64,000 nucleotides of DNA from Pseudisothecium myosuroides (lineage: Eukaryota; Streptophyta; Bryopsida; Hypnales; Lembophyllaceae). The DNA lies in assembly GCA_951799445.1 (NCBI GenBank), contig OX637289.1:10321321-10385320 (forward strand), read 5' to 3'. Positions 50,601-61,027 of the stretch are shown in pieces; positions within the stretch are counted from its first letter, which is position 1, and every line of letters begins with the position of its first letter. The notes beneath the pieces are model-generated. The model searched no databases and had not been told where the DNA came from. It saw only the letters and a list, made by a program, of their open reading frames with translations. Position numbers and translations under genes: made by a program.

Positions 50601-50927
50601 GTACTTCGAAACTTGGCAACATAAGCCACCCGAAGATTGCTGGGCCAGAATCAGAAAACCCTAATCTTCATGATACCTAAAAGCATGAGAGATGGGGATA
50701 CCTGCGCAATTGTACTGAAAATTTTGCCAAAGTGCAGGTTCCTGCTGATCATCACCGTCAGTCTCGACATTCATATCCTCGCCACCGCGATCGTCCTCTT
50801 TGTCATCGTTACAAACCTGAGGATCATGGATCAGGAGAGCGGACAACCCGTTGCGTAGCGTGATCAGCTTGTAGCTCCGAGAATTTCCGTCTGCTTTTAT
50901 AATTGGAGGTCCTTCCTTTACCTCCAT
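41639..50927 (-). CDS. Nardilysin-like M16 zinc metalloprotease
   Basis: Nineteen exons on the minus strand (50927-50702, 49199-49131, 49008-48962, 48447-48335, 48151-48078, 47638-47543, 47222-47100, 46935-46702, 46534-46386, 46067-45911, 45382-45227, 45079-44706, 44366-44217, 44119-43937, 43834-43631, 43256-43150, 42976-42823, 42529-42408, 41915-41639) give 1004 aa. All junctions are GT-AG and frame-consistent. The inverted zinc motif HFLEH is at 96-100 (ligands His96 and His100, base Glu99). The third ligand is Glu177, 77 residues on as in insulin-degrading enzyme, seven after Glu170 of the MDREI motif. An acidic stretch (about 35-60) precedes the motif, as in nardilysins. Later blocks EPWFNTPF, TKEQLGYVVE (exon 17) and a C-terminal RYLF segment fit the Arabidopsis protein At1g06900 in order and length (about 1020 aa there). 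Expected role: clamshell-type endopeptidase of short peptides, probably cytosolic since no signal peptide is seen. Exons 1-2 are the least certain junction. Confidence 0.9.
47797..47985 (+). mobile_element. Short TTAA-type MITE in protease intron 5
   Basis: It shares with 50139-50351 (inverted) and 56314-56500 the words AATGACCA, CACCAGAATCAGTG and GAACATTGCAT in the same order. The right end reads GGTCCTCAAGGGATTAA, a decayed version of the family terminus. It lies wholly within the intron 48077-47639 and codes for nothing. Confidence 0.55.
49525..49630. repeat. Dispersed repeat shared with the kinase-gene intron
   Basis: GATCATACAGAGGCTTCC, a GTGAG block, and TTGTCTAAAAGTTCCTGAAA recur in the same order at about 29021-29118 within intron 3 of the receptor-like kinase. 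Here the repeat lies in intron 1 of the protease. It is non-coding and of unknown class. Confidence 0.5.
50139..50351 (-). mobile_element. Short TTAA-type MITE in protease intron 1
   Basis: TTAA lies at 50135-50138, followed by CCCCTAAAAGACTGAGACC. The right end is GACCTGGTCATTTGGGG followed by TCAA (50352-50355), an eroded TTAA. Terminal similarity is limited to CCCC plus a loose A-rich/GAC match. The internal sequence is an inverted match to 47797-47985 and 56314-56500. It is 213 bp long. The ends resemble those of the 0.9-kb family, so the two could share a transposase source. Confidence 0.6.
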
Positions 50928-52742
50928 GGCTATGAGAACTGGGTGGCGCAAAGGTGGAAAAAAAGCATGCCAGGGATATTATCGCACGTTCAAGAGCAAG
51001 GCAAGCAAGCGCAAGATAAACACCTACACCCTAAATCTTCGGGGTCTACATGACTTTTGGAATACCATCGTCTGCCATCACGAGATACGAAGCGATGAGA
51101 CTATAAAGCTCACCACTAAACTCCTCAAACTCCACTCTCTCCCAAGACCACACTCACTAACAAAACCGCAACCCACAATGGCAGCGAGGTTGGACAGATT
51201 GCAAAGAAATTAAGGCGATGGTGTGCCTTATCACGAGCTAATTCGCTTCAGGATTAAATCGCAGAAAATACACTTCAACAAATTCCTCAACCGATGACAA
51301 AGTGAACTAAGTTATCAGTGGTCAATGTCGACATGTCATGTTCTAACCCATGAAGAACAAGAAACCCTGGGCTAAACCCTAAACCCTGAACCCTAATCCA
51401 TCTGGGTATGAAAACTTGATTTCAGTTGTGCAATGTAAAGTGTGCACTGATCACTCAACATGTCCCTTATATTCAGTTACTTAAGAGTGATTCTAGATAT
51501 TTATCTCTCTCTAACTTTCATATCAACAACGACCGCTGAGATCGGTGAGAAAGTACTAAAAATTATTCTTAGTTAGTCATTCACTGAAGAAATTCACACT
51601 TGTTTTTTAATCAGCTTCTTCCTGCTGGCACACGAAATCAGTCAACTATACAATTTAGCTCCGATTGAAGTATTTGGTTTCATTGGATCATCACATTGCC
51701 AGTGCCTTCCAAATGCAAGCTTGAATTGTGTAAAATTCTCGACAGTCAATGCACCGACGCACTCAGCGCACCCATTTGATTCTGTCTGTGAGGGAGTCCA
51801 AAAGTTGGACCCACTTGCTGGGCCTAAACCGGACTCCCGGAGGATGTTCTAGTGTTCCACTGTACGTGGAGATGACGGCCACATGCTTGCTTTGTCGCTG
51901 GACTTGGGCATGGCGCTTTCTGGCAAGTGAGAATTGTGACTGTCATGTGAGATTTGTGACGCCAGGGTGCATGCCGAAACGCGGAATCTCATCAAGGGTG
52001 AACTTGACGGGGATTCGGACTGTCGTAAGAAAGTTGAAATTGGTGGCGTCCAAACAATCCATGGACTCAAGCAAACTGGTCGTGAATTTCGTTTGCTTTG
52101 ATCTAAATTGGTTTCTTCTACTGTAGAAGTTGAATCACGACTCAAAACTGCAGGGCAATGCTTGAATCTCCCAATTGGCAGAGCAGAATCTTTGTGAGAG
52201 CTTGCGGTGGACCCCATTCTCAGTAGCGACTTTATTGTAAATCATTATTCTATTGTAGCTAGCCCGTGAGATTGTCGGGCGATTGTCGGTCAATCCGTGT
52301 AGCGTGCACATCATCTCGAATTTCGTATCACGTTTCTGCAAGGTGACTTCGAATGCCATGATTCACAGGCACGGCACGAAATCAAGGACGTACAGATTCT
52401 ACTGCAGGGAAAGCTAGGGTTTGGGACATGGAACAGCCGCTGAAGCTCGTCTACAGTCGTGCAGATTTAGAAGACTTCGTTCACAATCCACACCTCAAGG
52501 CTGCGGATAATCAAGAATCTTGGATATGGAATCACATCAGATTCTCATATTGCTTGCTCCATCGGGCGAAAGAAGATCAATTTCCAGTACTTGAAGCGAT
52601 TTGCACCACCACCAGCTTCCTCTGAACCAATTTTCACCTCGAATTCCAAACTTGAAGCCAATTCTGTGTTCAACTTTTAGGGCTGGGGATGCGCTCACGA
52701 ATTGAGCAATTTGCGTTCTAGGGTTTGGGATTTTAGTCCATT
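50928..52742. promoter_or_regulatory. Divergent intergenic region between protease and permease genes
   Basis: The two genes point away from each other, so both promoters must lie here. A telo-box run (AAACCCTAAACCCTGAACCC) is at 51374-51393, about 450 bp upstream of the protease ATG; telo-boxes are common in plant promoters of housekeeping genes. Positions 51780-52360 are less AT-rich and open in several frames on both strands (122 codons at 52217-51849 minus, 74 codons at 52359-52135 minus). I recognise none of these and cannot decide whether a small gene is present. An upstream ORF of the permease is listed separately. Confidence 0.5.
52428..52625 (+). CDS. Possible upstream ORF (65 codons) in the permease leader
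   Basis: ATG at 52428 opens a 65-codon frame ending 117 bases before the permease ATG. If transcription starts upstream of it, scanning ribosomes would meet this ORF first. The peptide resembles no family I know. It may simply be chance, since the leader's extent is unknown. Confidence 0.25.
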   Translation: MEQPLKLVYSRADLEDFVHNPHLKAADNQESWIWNHIRFSYCLLHRAKEDQFPVLEAICTTTSFL

Positions 52743-55700
52743 ATGTATGTGATGCAAGACGAAGCGGGAGCGATCCTGCTCATGATCGTCTCTCTCTGGT
52801 GCCTAGGCTCGTGGCCAGCGCTCTTCAATCTCTCAGAGCGTCGGGGCCGAGTGCCGATGCACACCTACTTGGACTACACGTTTGCCAATTACGCAGTGGC
52901 TGTCTGCTTCGCACTTACGGTCGGCAACCTCGGCCCCGACACGCCGCAGTCGCCGAATTTCCTGAAACAGCTGCTCCAAGCGAATGCTCCTTCGGTGGCG
53001 TTTGCTCTGGCGGGGGGACTGGCGTTGTGTTTGGGCAACATCGGTCTTCAGTACTCGCTCGCCTTTGTTGGCATTTCGTTGACGGAGGTCGTGTCTGCAA
53101 GCGTTGCTGTCGTTCTAGGTACTCGTCTGCTCACATTCACTCCATTGTTGCAAATTATGCAGTCCTTGCTTTCGATGTTAAACTAATTTCCCATCTCTCC
53201 AAAGGTGGATAATGACACAGTAATGAATTGAACATCAAGTTGTGCGTCGTTGCTCACCATCTCTAAGGTAACTAGTTCTCTTGTCGATCACATGATAGGT
53301 ACCATTCGGGTCCTCAGAGTTTTGATGTTTTGATTGTTATGATTGGTTAACCACTTGCACAGCTGACAATCCCAACATTTTATTAGTTTTTGCACTGCTT
53401 GTTTTCGTTGTTTCATAGCATTCGTTAGCAGTTGTGGGGTTCACCCTTATCCACCGTAGATGGCGACCAAAACAGAGACTGAATGGAATTCACTACAGAG
53501 TGCAGCTCTGGGTGGAGCCTGTCTTTTTTGTGTTGCTTTTGGTACGTCCCACATGACATGAGCTCAAGATTGTGCACTAAAGAATTGGATTCCTTTTCCA
53601 AGCAGCTCCTTAAGAATGTTAATGCTAATTGCTCACATTCACTGCATTGGTGGTTTTTGCGTTCCACGGTGAATGCGTATATCTAGTGGCAAATTGGGAG
53701 TGGAAACTAAACATTTCAATGGTATACTCGTTTCCCATCTCTTCAAGTTGGATAACGGCACGTATTGAATTGAACATCCAGTTTGCACCATCTCTTTGAC
53801 GACGTAGGTAACTAATTTTCTTGTTGATCACTGAGAAGTGCCCCGTGTCTCCTCAAAGTTTCTATGTCTTTGGATGTTGGGATTGGTGAGAAACGAGTTC
53901 CGACTACATTGATTAGTTTTCAACTCCCACTCCTCAAGATTTGTTGATGCAATTTTTTTCATCTTTTCCACTTGGCTAGTGGCACTATGTTGAATCGAAC
54001 ATCTAATTTTACATCGTTGTTCACCATCTCCAAGGTAGTTCTCTTGTTGATCACTGTCCAACATGATAAGTACCACTTGGGATGCTCAAAGTTCTGATGT
54101 TTTGAATGTTGTGATCAGTTACCGACATTCGAGAGCTAAAAATCCAACATTTTTGTAGTTTTTGCACTGCTTGTTTTGATGTTGGAAGGTTTGATGCATC
54201 ATCGATCGCAGGGACGACAGTGAATTACTTTCTGGACGATGGGTTGAACCGTGCAAGCATTTTGTTTCCGGGTGTGGCTTGTTTCCTGGTGGCCGTCGTG
54301 TTGGGATCATTCTGCCATGCCTCGAATGTGGCCGACATTCAAGCGAAAATCAAATCTGCAGAGTATCTTCCTCAAACGTAAGCCTCTTTCTCCTCATAGG
54401 ATCACAAGGTGGGAAACCCTTTCCCATGGCTTTCAGCTGATTTGAGTAGTTTCAAGTGGAATTTTTAATGTGGATTTTGTCCCCGTTTTCAATAGGATTC
54501 CAACGCTCTAAAATATGTTTTATTAGCATGCCGTATGAATTTTCAAAGTTTTTTTCATAGGGTGAGGAAAACTATGGGTAGATTTTGACTCTTCATGTTG
54601 TTCAACATTTTGTTCATTGTCATATTCGTTTGATTCTAAATATGTATTTGTCGGTAACCTTTACTTCACGGATGGCCTATTGCTGATCTACCCATAGCCA
54701 AAAAAATTGGTTAATAAAAATACCTACCATACCGTAATGCACTCAATTAGGTTTATGAAAGTACCAGTTTTGGAGTGGTGAAGAGACGAAGGTCTATTTG
54801 AAAAACTTCTCACTTTCATTGGGTGTTGCTCCATTCTCAGGTCGGAGGACACGAATGACTCCACGAAGGACCCGGAGGAATTTGCTGCTCTGTTGATCAA
54901 CACCCCAAAAAACAACCATGAAGTTCGTGAGTGGATGTTCTTCACCCAGTCTCCTTGATTTTTTTTCTTTTTTTCCAAGGGACAGCATTGGCTATTTGAG
55001 AATTAAAACCTGAAAAACGATTGCTATTTTGGCTAATTACTTTTCTTATGACTTCAAGCACATAGCTTTCTACAGAATTTGATTGTATGAACAAATGGTG
55101 AGGAAAGATTTGTTGCTATATATCCCCAAGGTATTTTACCGACATTTTCCTGCAGGACCATTCTTGTTCCTACAGGAAAATATGGGTAAAATACTTGGGG
55201 ATATTTTCTCCATTGTTCACAAGTTTACACATAGTAGCCAATACTATAATCGGGGATCTATTCAGTTTTCCAACAAATCTTCTAAATGTGGTACACATAG
55301 AGGTACAATTGTACACGTTTTGTAGATGACAGCTATAATTGATTCGGGTTTTCAACTTCTACGATTCATAAGATATTTTAGAAATGTCCCAAAATTGTTT
55401 CTTTTCGATTTTAGACCACGAACCTTATTGTCTATCGCTTCAAATTTTCCCAGAAGTGTATGACATCTGCTTACATGAGCAATCTCATAAAGGAGGCAAA
55501 TAGCCCTCCCTACCCTTAGCAAAATAATCTGTTACCCAGTCCACTGTTTCTCTACCTTGTGAGCTTGACTTCCAGTTGGACATGGACGTATGAGTTTGGT
55601 CGAGCTTATAACTTTTCATGAGCGGGAAAATTTCTTGGCTCTCATGTCAAGAAAACTCCACCGTTTGAACGTGAACTCGTCGGCTGTGTCACAGATACCG

Positions 55701-56768
55701 AAGGCACGGATAAAGCGGGTGGCAATTCCTTCAGTGTTTCATCACAAAGCGTGGTTTCTGGCGCAGAGTATTTCCGAAGCTTGGAATCCCACAGGGCAAT
55801 CAAGGTGAAGGGGAAAAGCGTCCTGTTTGGACTCGCAATTGCCCTCTTCACAGGGTTATGTTACGCAGGGTTCTCTCCTTTGTTCAACGTGGCTACCAAC
55901 GATCAATTCCATTTCCTAAAACCCGGTGTCCCCCATCTGGTGGTGTACACTACTTTCTTCTACTTCTCAACTGCCTTCGTGCTTTGTTCGCTTCTTGTGA
56001 ACGTGTACTTGCTCTACCATCCAGTCCTGGGTATTCCCAAATCCTCGCTGACTATGTATTGGCGAGACCACCAAGGGCGTGCGATTGCCATCCTTGCAGG
56101 CCTAGTTTGTGGCATTGGGAATGGGTTTCAGTTCATGGGTGGCCAAGCTGCTGGGTATGCTGCAGCAGATGCAGTGCAGGTAATTCAATTAGCCTATTCG
56201 CAAGCAATTTACCTGTAATTATCTGCATCTGAAGTTTGTTCGTATGATGGTGAATGATACTTCTTCTGTACTGACTTTTTCTACTTTAAACCTTTAGCGA
56301 AATATGCATGGTTTTAAAATGACCAGTTGGATTGATTATATATTTCATATGGGACCAAGTTTTATTTCACCAGAATCAGTGCAGAACATTGCATATGTTG
56401 GTCTATAAATTTATAAAACTCGACAAAAAGCCCTCCTACGAGCTACTCAAAACTGCCAAAAGAACATGAGGGCGAATTCGGTCTTTCTGGTTCTTTAGGG
56501 ATTAGTTGTAGGTGTTAGTTTTGATTTCAGTGTGATATGAACTGTTCCTTTGGAAATCCTCCCTTTGATTGACTGAGAACTGGTTGTCGCATTGCAGGCC
56601 TTGCCTTTGGTGGGAACGTTGTGGGGTGTGGTTCTGTTTAAGGAGTATCATGGCTCGTCTCGAAAGACGTATTGTCTTCTGATTGGGATGCTCTTCATGT
56701 TTCTTACTGCTGTAGTGTTGCTTGTGGCATCCGCCATGCCACGGCATGGCTCTGACACCTTCACGTAG
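52743..56768 (+). CDS. UPS: Ureide permease-like transporter (UPS family)
   Basis: Exons 52743-53118, 54212-54377, 54841-54926, 55623-56179 and 56598-56768 give 451 aa. All introns are GT-AG and the frame closes exactly. The family hallmarks are present: the MYV start, SWPALFNLSERRGRVPMHTY, YLDY, an SPNF motif, AGGLALCLGN, LTEVVSASVAVVLG, a second half with LFNVATNDQF and VPHLVVYTTFF, and FMGGQAAGYAAADAVQ followed by LPLVGTLWGVVLFKEY. Hydrophobic segments alternate through both halves, with a hydrophilic, poorly conserved loop of about 80 residues in exons 2-4. Arabidopsis and legume relatives carry allantoin and other oxo-derivatives of purines and pyrimidines across the plasma membrane or endomembranes. 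The substrate here is inferred only. The acceptor of exon 4 (TTTTCATGAG before 55623) is the weakest junction. A polyadenylation-type AATAAA lies at 57018-57023. Confidence 0.9.
53183..54075 (+). repeat. Three diverged copies of a ~110-bp unit in permease intron 1
   Basis: At about 53183-53305, 53725-53845 and 53955-54075 the same landmarks recur in order: a CATCT-CTTC/CTCC block, a GGATAA-type block, GAATTGAACATC, a CACCATCTC block, GGTAACTA or GGTAGTT, and TCTTGTTGATCACTG or a near variant. The copies are well diverged and separated by unrelated sequence. They account for much of the 1.1-kb intron. Confidence 0.6.
56314..56500 (+). mobile_element. Short TTAA-type MITE in permease intron 4
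   Basis: It starts at TTTTAAAATGACCAG and ends CTGGTTCTTTAGGG followed by ATTAG. The internal words CACCAGAATCAGTGCAGAAC and ATTGCATATG match 47797-47985 directly and 50139-50351 inverted. Its left terminus has lost the CCCC. It is removed with the intron 56180-56597. Confidence 0.55.
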
Positions 56769-58435
56769 ATTGATTACCGTCTCTTGTTCCACATGTGCAG
56801 TAATTAGCTTAGATTCCACTTATTAATTAAGTTGACTACGTTGGCAGCGACCAAAATGTCACAACAGAAATCGAGAACCACTGGTTCTGTGTGGTTTTGT
56901 TGCAATTGCAACATGTTGTAATACTAATATTTTCGTCATTGTTTTGCGCTCAAGACTTGGGGTGCACTTTGTTGTTCCTATGCAGATGACTCGTTCATTG
57001 TTTGTTTTGCGCTTTAGAATAAAATTGAATCAGTTTCTTGAGAAGCGTGTGAAGTGATATTGGTTTGATTCTAGAAGTTTGAGAATGGAAGAATCATTGG
57101 GACTGCGCTGGAGCCGGTATCTATTTTGGAAGACATCCATGCCTTGTCATCGTGAGCTTGATCTGCATCTGGAGCAATGTTACAAAATTCCATATTATCA
57201 TGTGCATTTCCAGTTATGGTGAGAGTTGCTTATTTTATTCTCTCAACCTTCCTCTGTTTCCCATTGTCTCTCACACTATTCACCAACATTCTAATTAGTT
57301 ACTTTGAAAATTTATATCTTCTTTGTTTTCAATCCAAAACAAACTTTAAGGTAGATGTTTAGTTATTTCATGTTTGTTACATAAACTGTTGAAATTGATA
57401 TCTCATGTTGCCAGAGTTTGGTAAATTATCAAAGTATTGCATATTGCATAGGACAACTTCTAATCATATCTTAACAAAATCAATTCTTGAATGCTAATGA
57501 CTAATTATGGCAACTCTAAATTGTATTTATATTGCTCAATAAATTAGCAATATGGTTTGTTTTTTAAGGTGTATTATGCTACCTTCTTTTACATTGAAAT
57601 GTTGTGGAGGACAAAAAGTGTCCGATGAATGCCTCCTAGAGTTCTTGCATGTAGAAATAAAGATTATCCATGAAATAATCTAATAATTTTTGGTTGCCTA
57701 CCAAGATAGAATGCCTTGTCCTTCTAAGGTTAAAGCTTCTCAAATGATTCGTTTCAACTCCAAAAGCAACTACTTTGGGCCATGACAAATACGGGATACC
57801 CTACATTGAGGTTTGTTTCAATATGAAATAGTTGAAAATGTGAATATTGGATGTTTTGGGAAATTGTTAATGATGCCTATATAAAAGTATGAACAAAAAT
57901 GATTTGCATGTCAAAATGAATTGAAAATGGCTCAATAAATGGAAATTTGTTGAAGTGGATGAAAGTTTTGAAATTCCAAAATTATAAAATTAGATTGTTG
58001 ACATAAAAATAATTAATTTAGTCAAATATGTATTGAAACTGACCGTAGATTAGTACATTTATGTAGCCTCTTGAGTTGTCGTTTTTTTCCATTTTGGAAA
58101 GTGCAGAGAGTGGTCTTCGAGGGGCCAATGGACATAATTTAGAAAGTACATGAGATAGCTTGCATTTTATTCATTTTTGGTAAATAATATATTAAATGTT
58201 GAAAAATATAGCATCAATTCTATGCCACAAAATATTCTACATAATATAAGGTGGTTCAAAATGGATTGTGTTAGATCAAAAGTATTTTTAATATATATTA
58301 GCAGCTTTATTAGTGTCAAATTTTTTCTATTTGTAGAATGAATGCAACTTAAGAAATTCGCCTACTTTGGATAAAAAGATAAACATTTTTTTTGTCTATT
58401 TATGTGGAGTTTTGGATGGATAGTAGGCAATGTAT
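56769..58435. other. Permease 3' region and AT-rich intergenic DNA
   Basis: The first 250-300 bases should be the permease 3' UTR (AATAAA at 57018). Beyond that the sequence is AT-rich, without a gene, RNA or recognisable element end. Confidence 0.45.
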
Positions 58436-59710
58436 AGTAGGATATCAATCAAAATGGCGTTTTTGCATTCCCCTGGAAAGAAACTTCAAAGCTACCAACT
58501 TTGACACCCTCCCAAGGGCTAAAAAATTGCTTTTTTCCTTAAATTTTTTGGCACAGGAACATTTTTAAGCTAATAATATGTGTACCAAATTTCAAGGTCA
58601 AAAGATTCACCAAAAAAAAAATATTCAAAATCTACCAACATGTGTAGCGGTGAGAAAATTTTCACTGCTGCCAAATTTGACACCCCTGAGGGCTGAAATA
58701 TTTTCTTTTACTCTTTTGACCTTGAAATTTGGCTCACATATTATCAACATAGAAATGATCTCATACCAAAAATTTCATAGTAAATGTTAATATGTTAATA
58801 ATATGCACGCCAAATTTTAAGGTCAAAAGATTCATACAAAAGAAGATATTCAAAATCTTCCAATGTGTATAGCTGTGAGAAAAATTTCACTCCTGCCAAC
58901 TTTGCCAACACTATCCCAACGGCTGAGAAAGAAACATTTTACCATGAAATTTTTGGCATGAGATCATATCTGTATTGATAATATATTTCTAAATTTCAAG
59001 GTCAAAAGATTTATCAAAAAAAAGATATTCTAATTCTACCAACATGTGTAGTTGAGAGAATGATTTTTTACATCCATGTGAAACTTTACCCATAAAATGA
59101 CACTATCCCAAGGGCTAAAAAAATCATTCTCACAACTACACATATTGGTAGAATTAGCCATATCTATTTTTGTGTGAATCTTTTGATCTTGAAATTTGAC
59201 GTGCATGTTATTAACATAAAGATGATTCCATAATAAAAAAATTTATGGTAAATAAACAATTTTTCAACCCTTGGGAGAGTGTCAAAGTTGGTAGTAGTGA
59301 AATTGTTTCTCACATCTACACATGTTAGTAGATTTCAAATATCTTTTTTTGTGTAAATTTTTTGACCTTAAAATTTGGCTTACATATCATCAACATAGAA
59401 ATGATCTCAGGCCAAAATTTTCATAGTAAGAGAAAATATTTTAGCCTTGGGGGGGGTCAAATTTGGCAGTAGTGAAAATTTTCTCACCGCTACACATGTT
59501 GGTAGATTTTAAATATCTTTTTTTGGTAAATCTTTTGACCTTGAAATTTGGTACACATGTTATTAACATAAAGATGTTCCCATGACAAAAAAATTTAAGG
59601 TAAAAAATAAAATTTTCAGCCCTCGAGAGGGTGTCAAAGTTGGCAGTGCTGAAATTTCTTTCCCTGAGAATGCAAAAACACCATTTTGATTGGTACCCTA
59701 TTGTACATCG
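58436..59710. repeat. 1.3-kb foldback repeat whose arms contain diverged tandem units
   Basis: The left arm (58436 to about 59070) and the right arm (about 59115-59710) are inverted copies. The outer ends are TCAATCAAAATGGCGTTTTT against AACACCATTTTGATTGGTA. The inner ends are ATTCTACCAACATGTGTAG against CTACACATATTGGTAGAAT around a loop of about 50 bases. Each arm contains three recognisable units of about 180-225 bp with CCAAATTTCAAGGTCAAAAG, CCAACATGTGTAGC, and AACTTTGACAC followed by CCAAGGGCTAAA. A transcript could form a long double-stranded RNA. No protein is encoded. Confidence 0.8.
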
Positions 59711-61027
59711 TATATCTTCATGTGTGGTAGTATTATCTTGGTATAGGCACATCCTCTTCATTTAGTGACATGGTTGACTAATTGCTTATCTATGGAATTC
59801 TTTTTTCAAATTTGTCTAGAGCCCTTTTTGGAACCTTCTCTTTGTGTGTTATTTAGGGTTGTATTACAATAGTTAGGGTTTGGGCTTATTCTTATATCTT
59901 TGTTTCTTTTTTGGTGTTTAGCATCTTCTTTCAACTTCAGGATTTGCATCATACAAGGATTACAACATTGTAGTTTATATGGCCATTAGAATGACTATGA
60001 TCACTTGAAAATGAAGGAAAGAATCTTATTTATTTGGGATGAATTGCGGTTCGAGAAGGCAAGACATATTGAACAATTAGGGTCAAAATTGAAGAAGCGG
60101 GTTGTAGAGGCTAGTGTATTTATTGGTGTATGCCAATTTTTACTATGATGTATAGGATTGTGGATATGTACAAGTTTTGAGCATTGGATGGATTTTTTTT
60201 GTAAATGCCAGTAGTTTATGGTAGTTTGTATCATATTAAGGCACTCTAAATTTTAGACCAACCAATGTTTCAATGATGTATGACTTTATGTTCAAAATGA
60301 AATGAGGGTCCAAAGTATATTGAAGCTTTATAGCTTGCACTTGCATAGTTGTTCTTTGGTTAATTCAAGCATTGATGAAGTTTGGCATTATGCTTGGATA
60401 TCTTACTATGTTGCATTTCATTATATGTAAAAAGACATTAGACTGTAGATACTTCTATTTTTGTATGTGGCATGTAGTTTTATATGTGACATGTAGTTAA
60501 ATAATAGCCTCCACAATAATACCCACGTGCATGTATACATGAAAAATATAAGCTAGTGACCCCCCAATAGTGATTTTTGCTAGAGTGAGGAAACTATTTA
60601 CAAATATATGTATGGATGAAACTGAACTATTAATCCAAAAATGTATGCATTCGTCCAAATCAAGTGCGATATCATCCTAGGAATTTGTTGCAATTCAAAA
60701 ATTTCATCCACTGAAAAAGGGGAAATATGTTGCCAAAATATTCCCTCAAAACAACTGTATCGCTTTTGAGCATAATAGTACTTTTAAGAAAATGCTCTTG
60801 AGTTTACAACTGACCCGCAACGACGAACGCCACGGAGATTCGACGAGAACCCCCCCCCGTCGGACGTCGTTGTGTGATCGTCATCGTCGACGTCGTCATC
60901 GTCGTCTTCTCCTTCTTCCCCCTTCAGCCTGTGTTAGGCACGAGTCCACGAAGCTCCTGTCAATTCTTTTGCAATTAGAACCACACCACATTCGGAATTC
61001 TAGGGTTAGCCGAGATCGAGTGTGGCG
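59711..61027 (+). promoter_or_regulatory. 5' flank and leader of the cytochrome c1 gene
   Basis: AT-rich intergenic DNA to about 60.8 kb, followed by an abrupt rise in GC with a run of nine C at 60850-60858 and a CGTCGT-rich stretch. The last 230 bases before the ATG are probably the leader. It contains a CTAGGGTTAG telo-box-like motif at 61001-61010. No TATA box is convincing. Confidence 0.4.
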
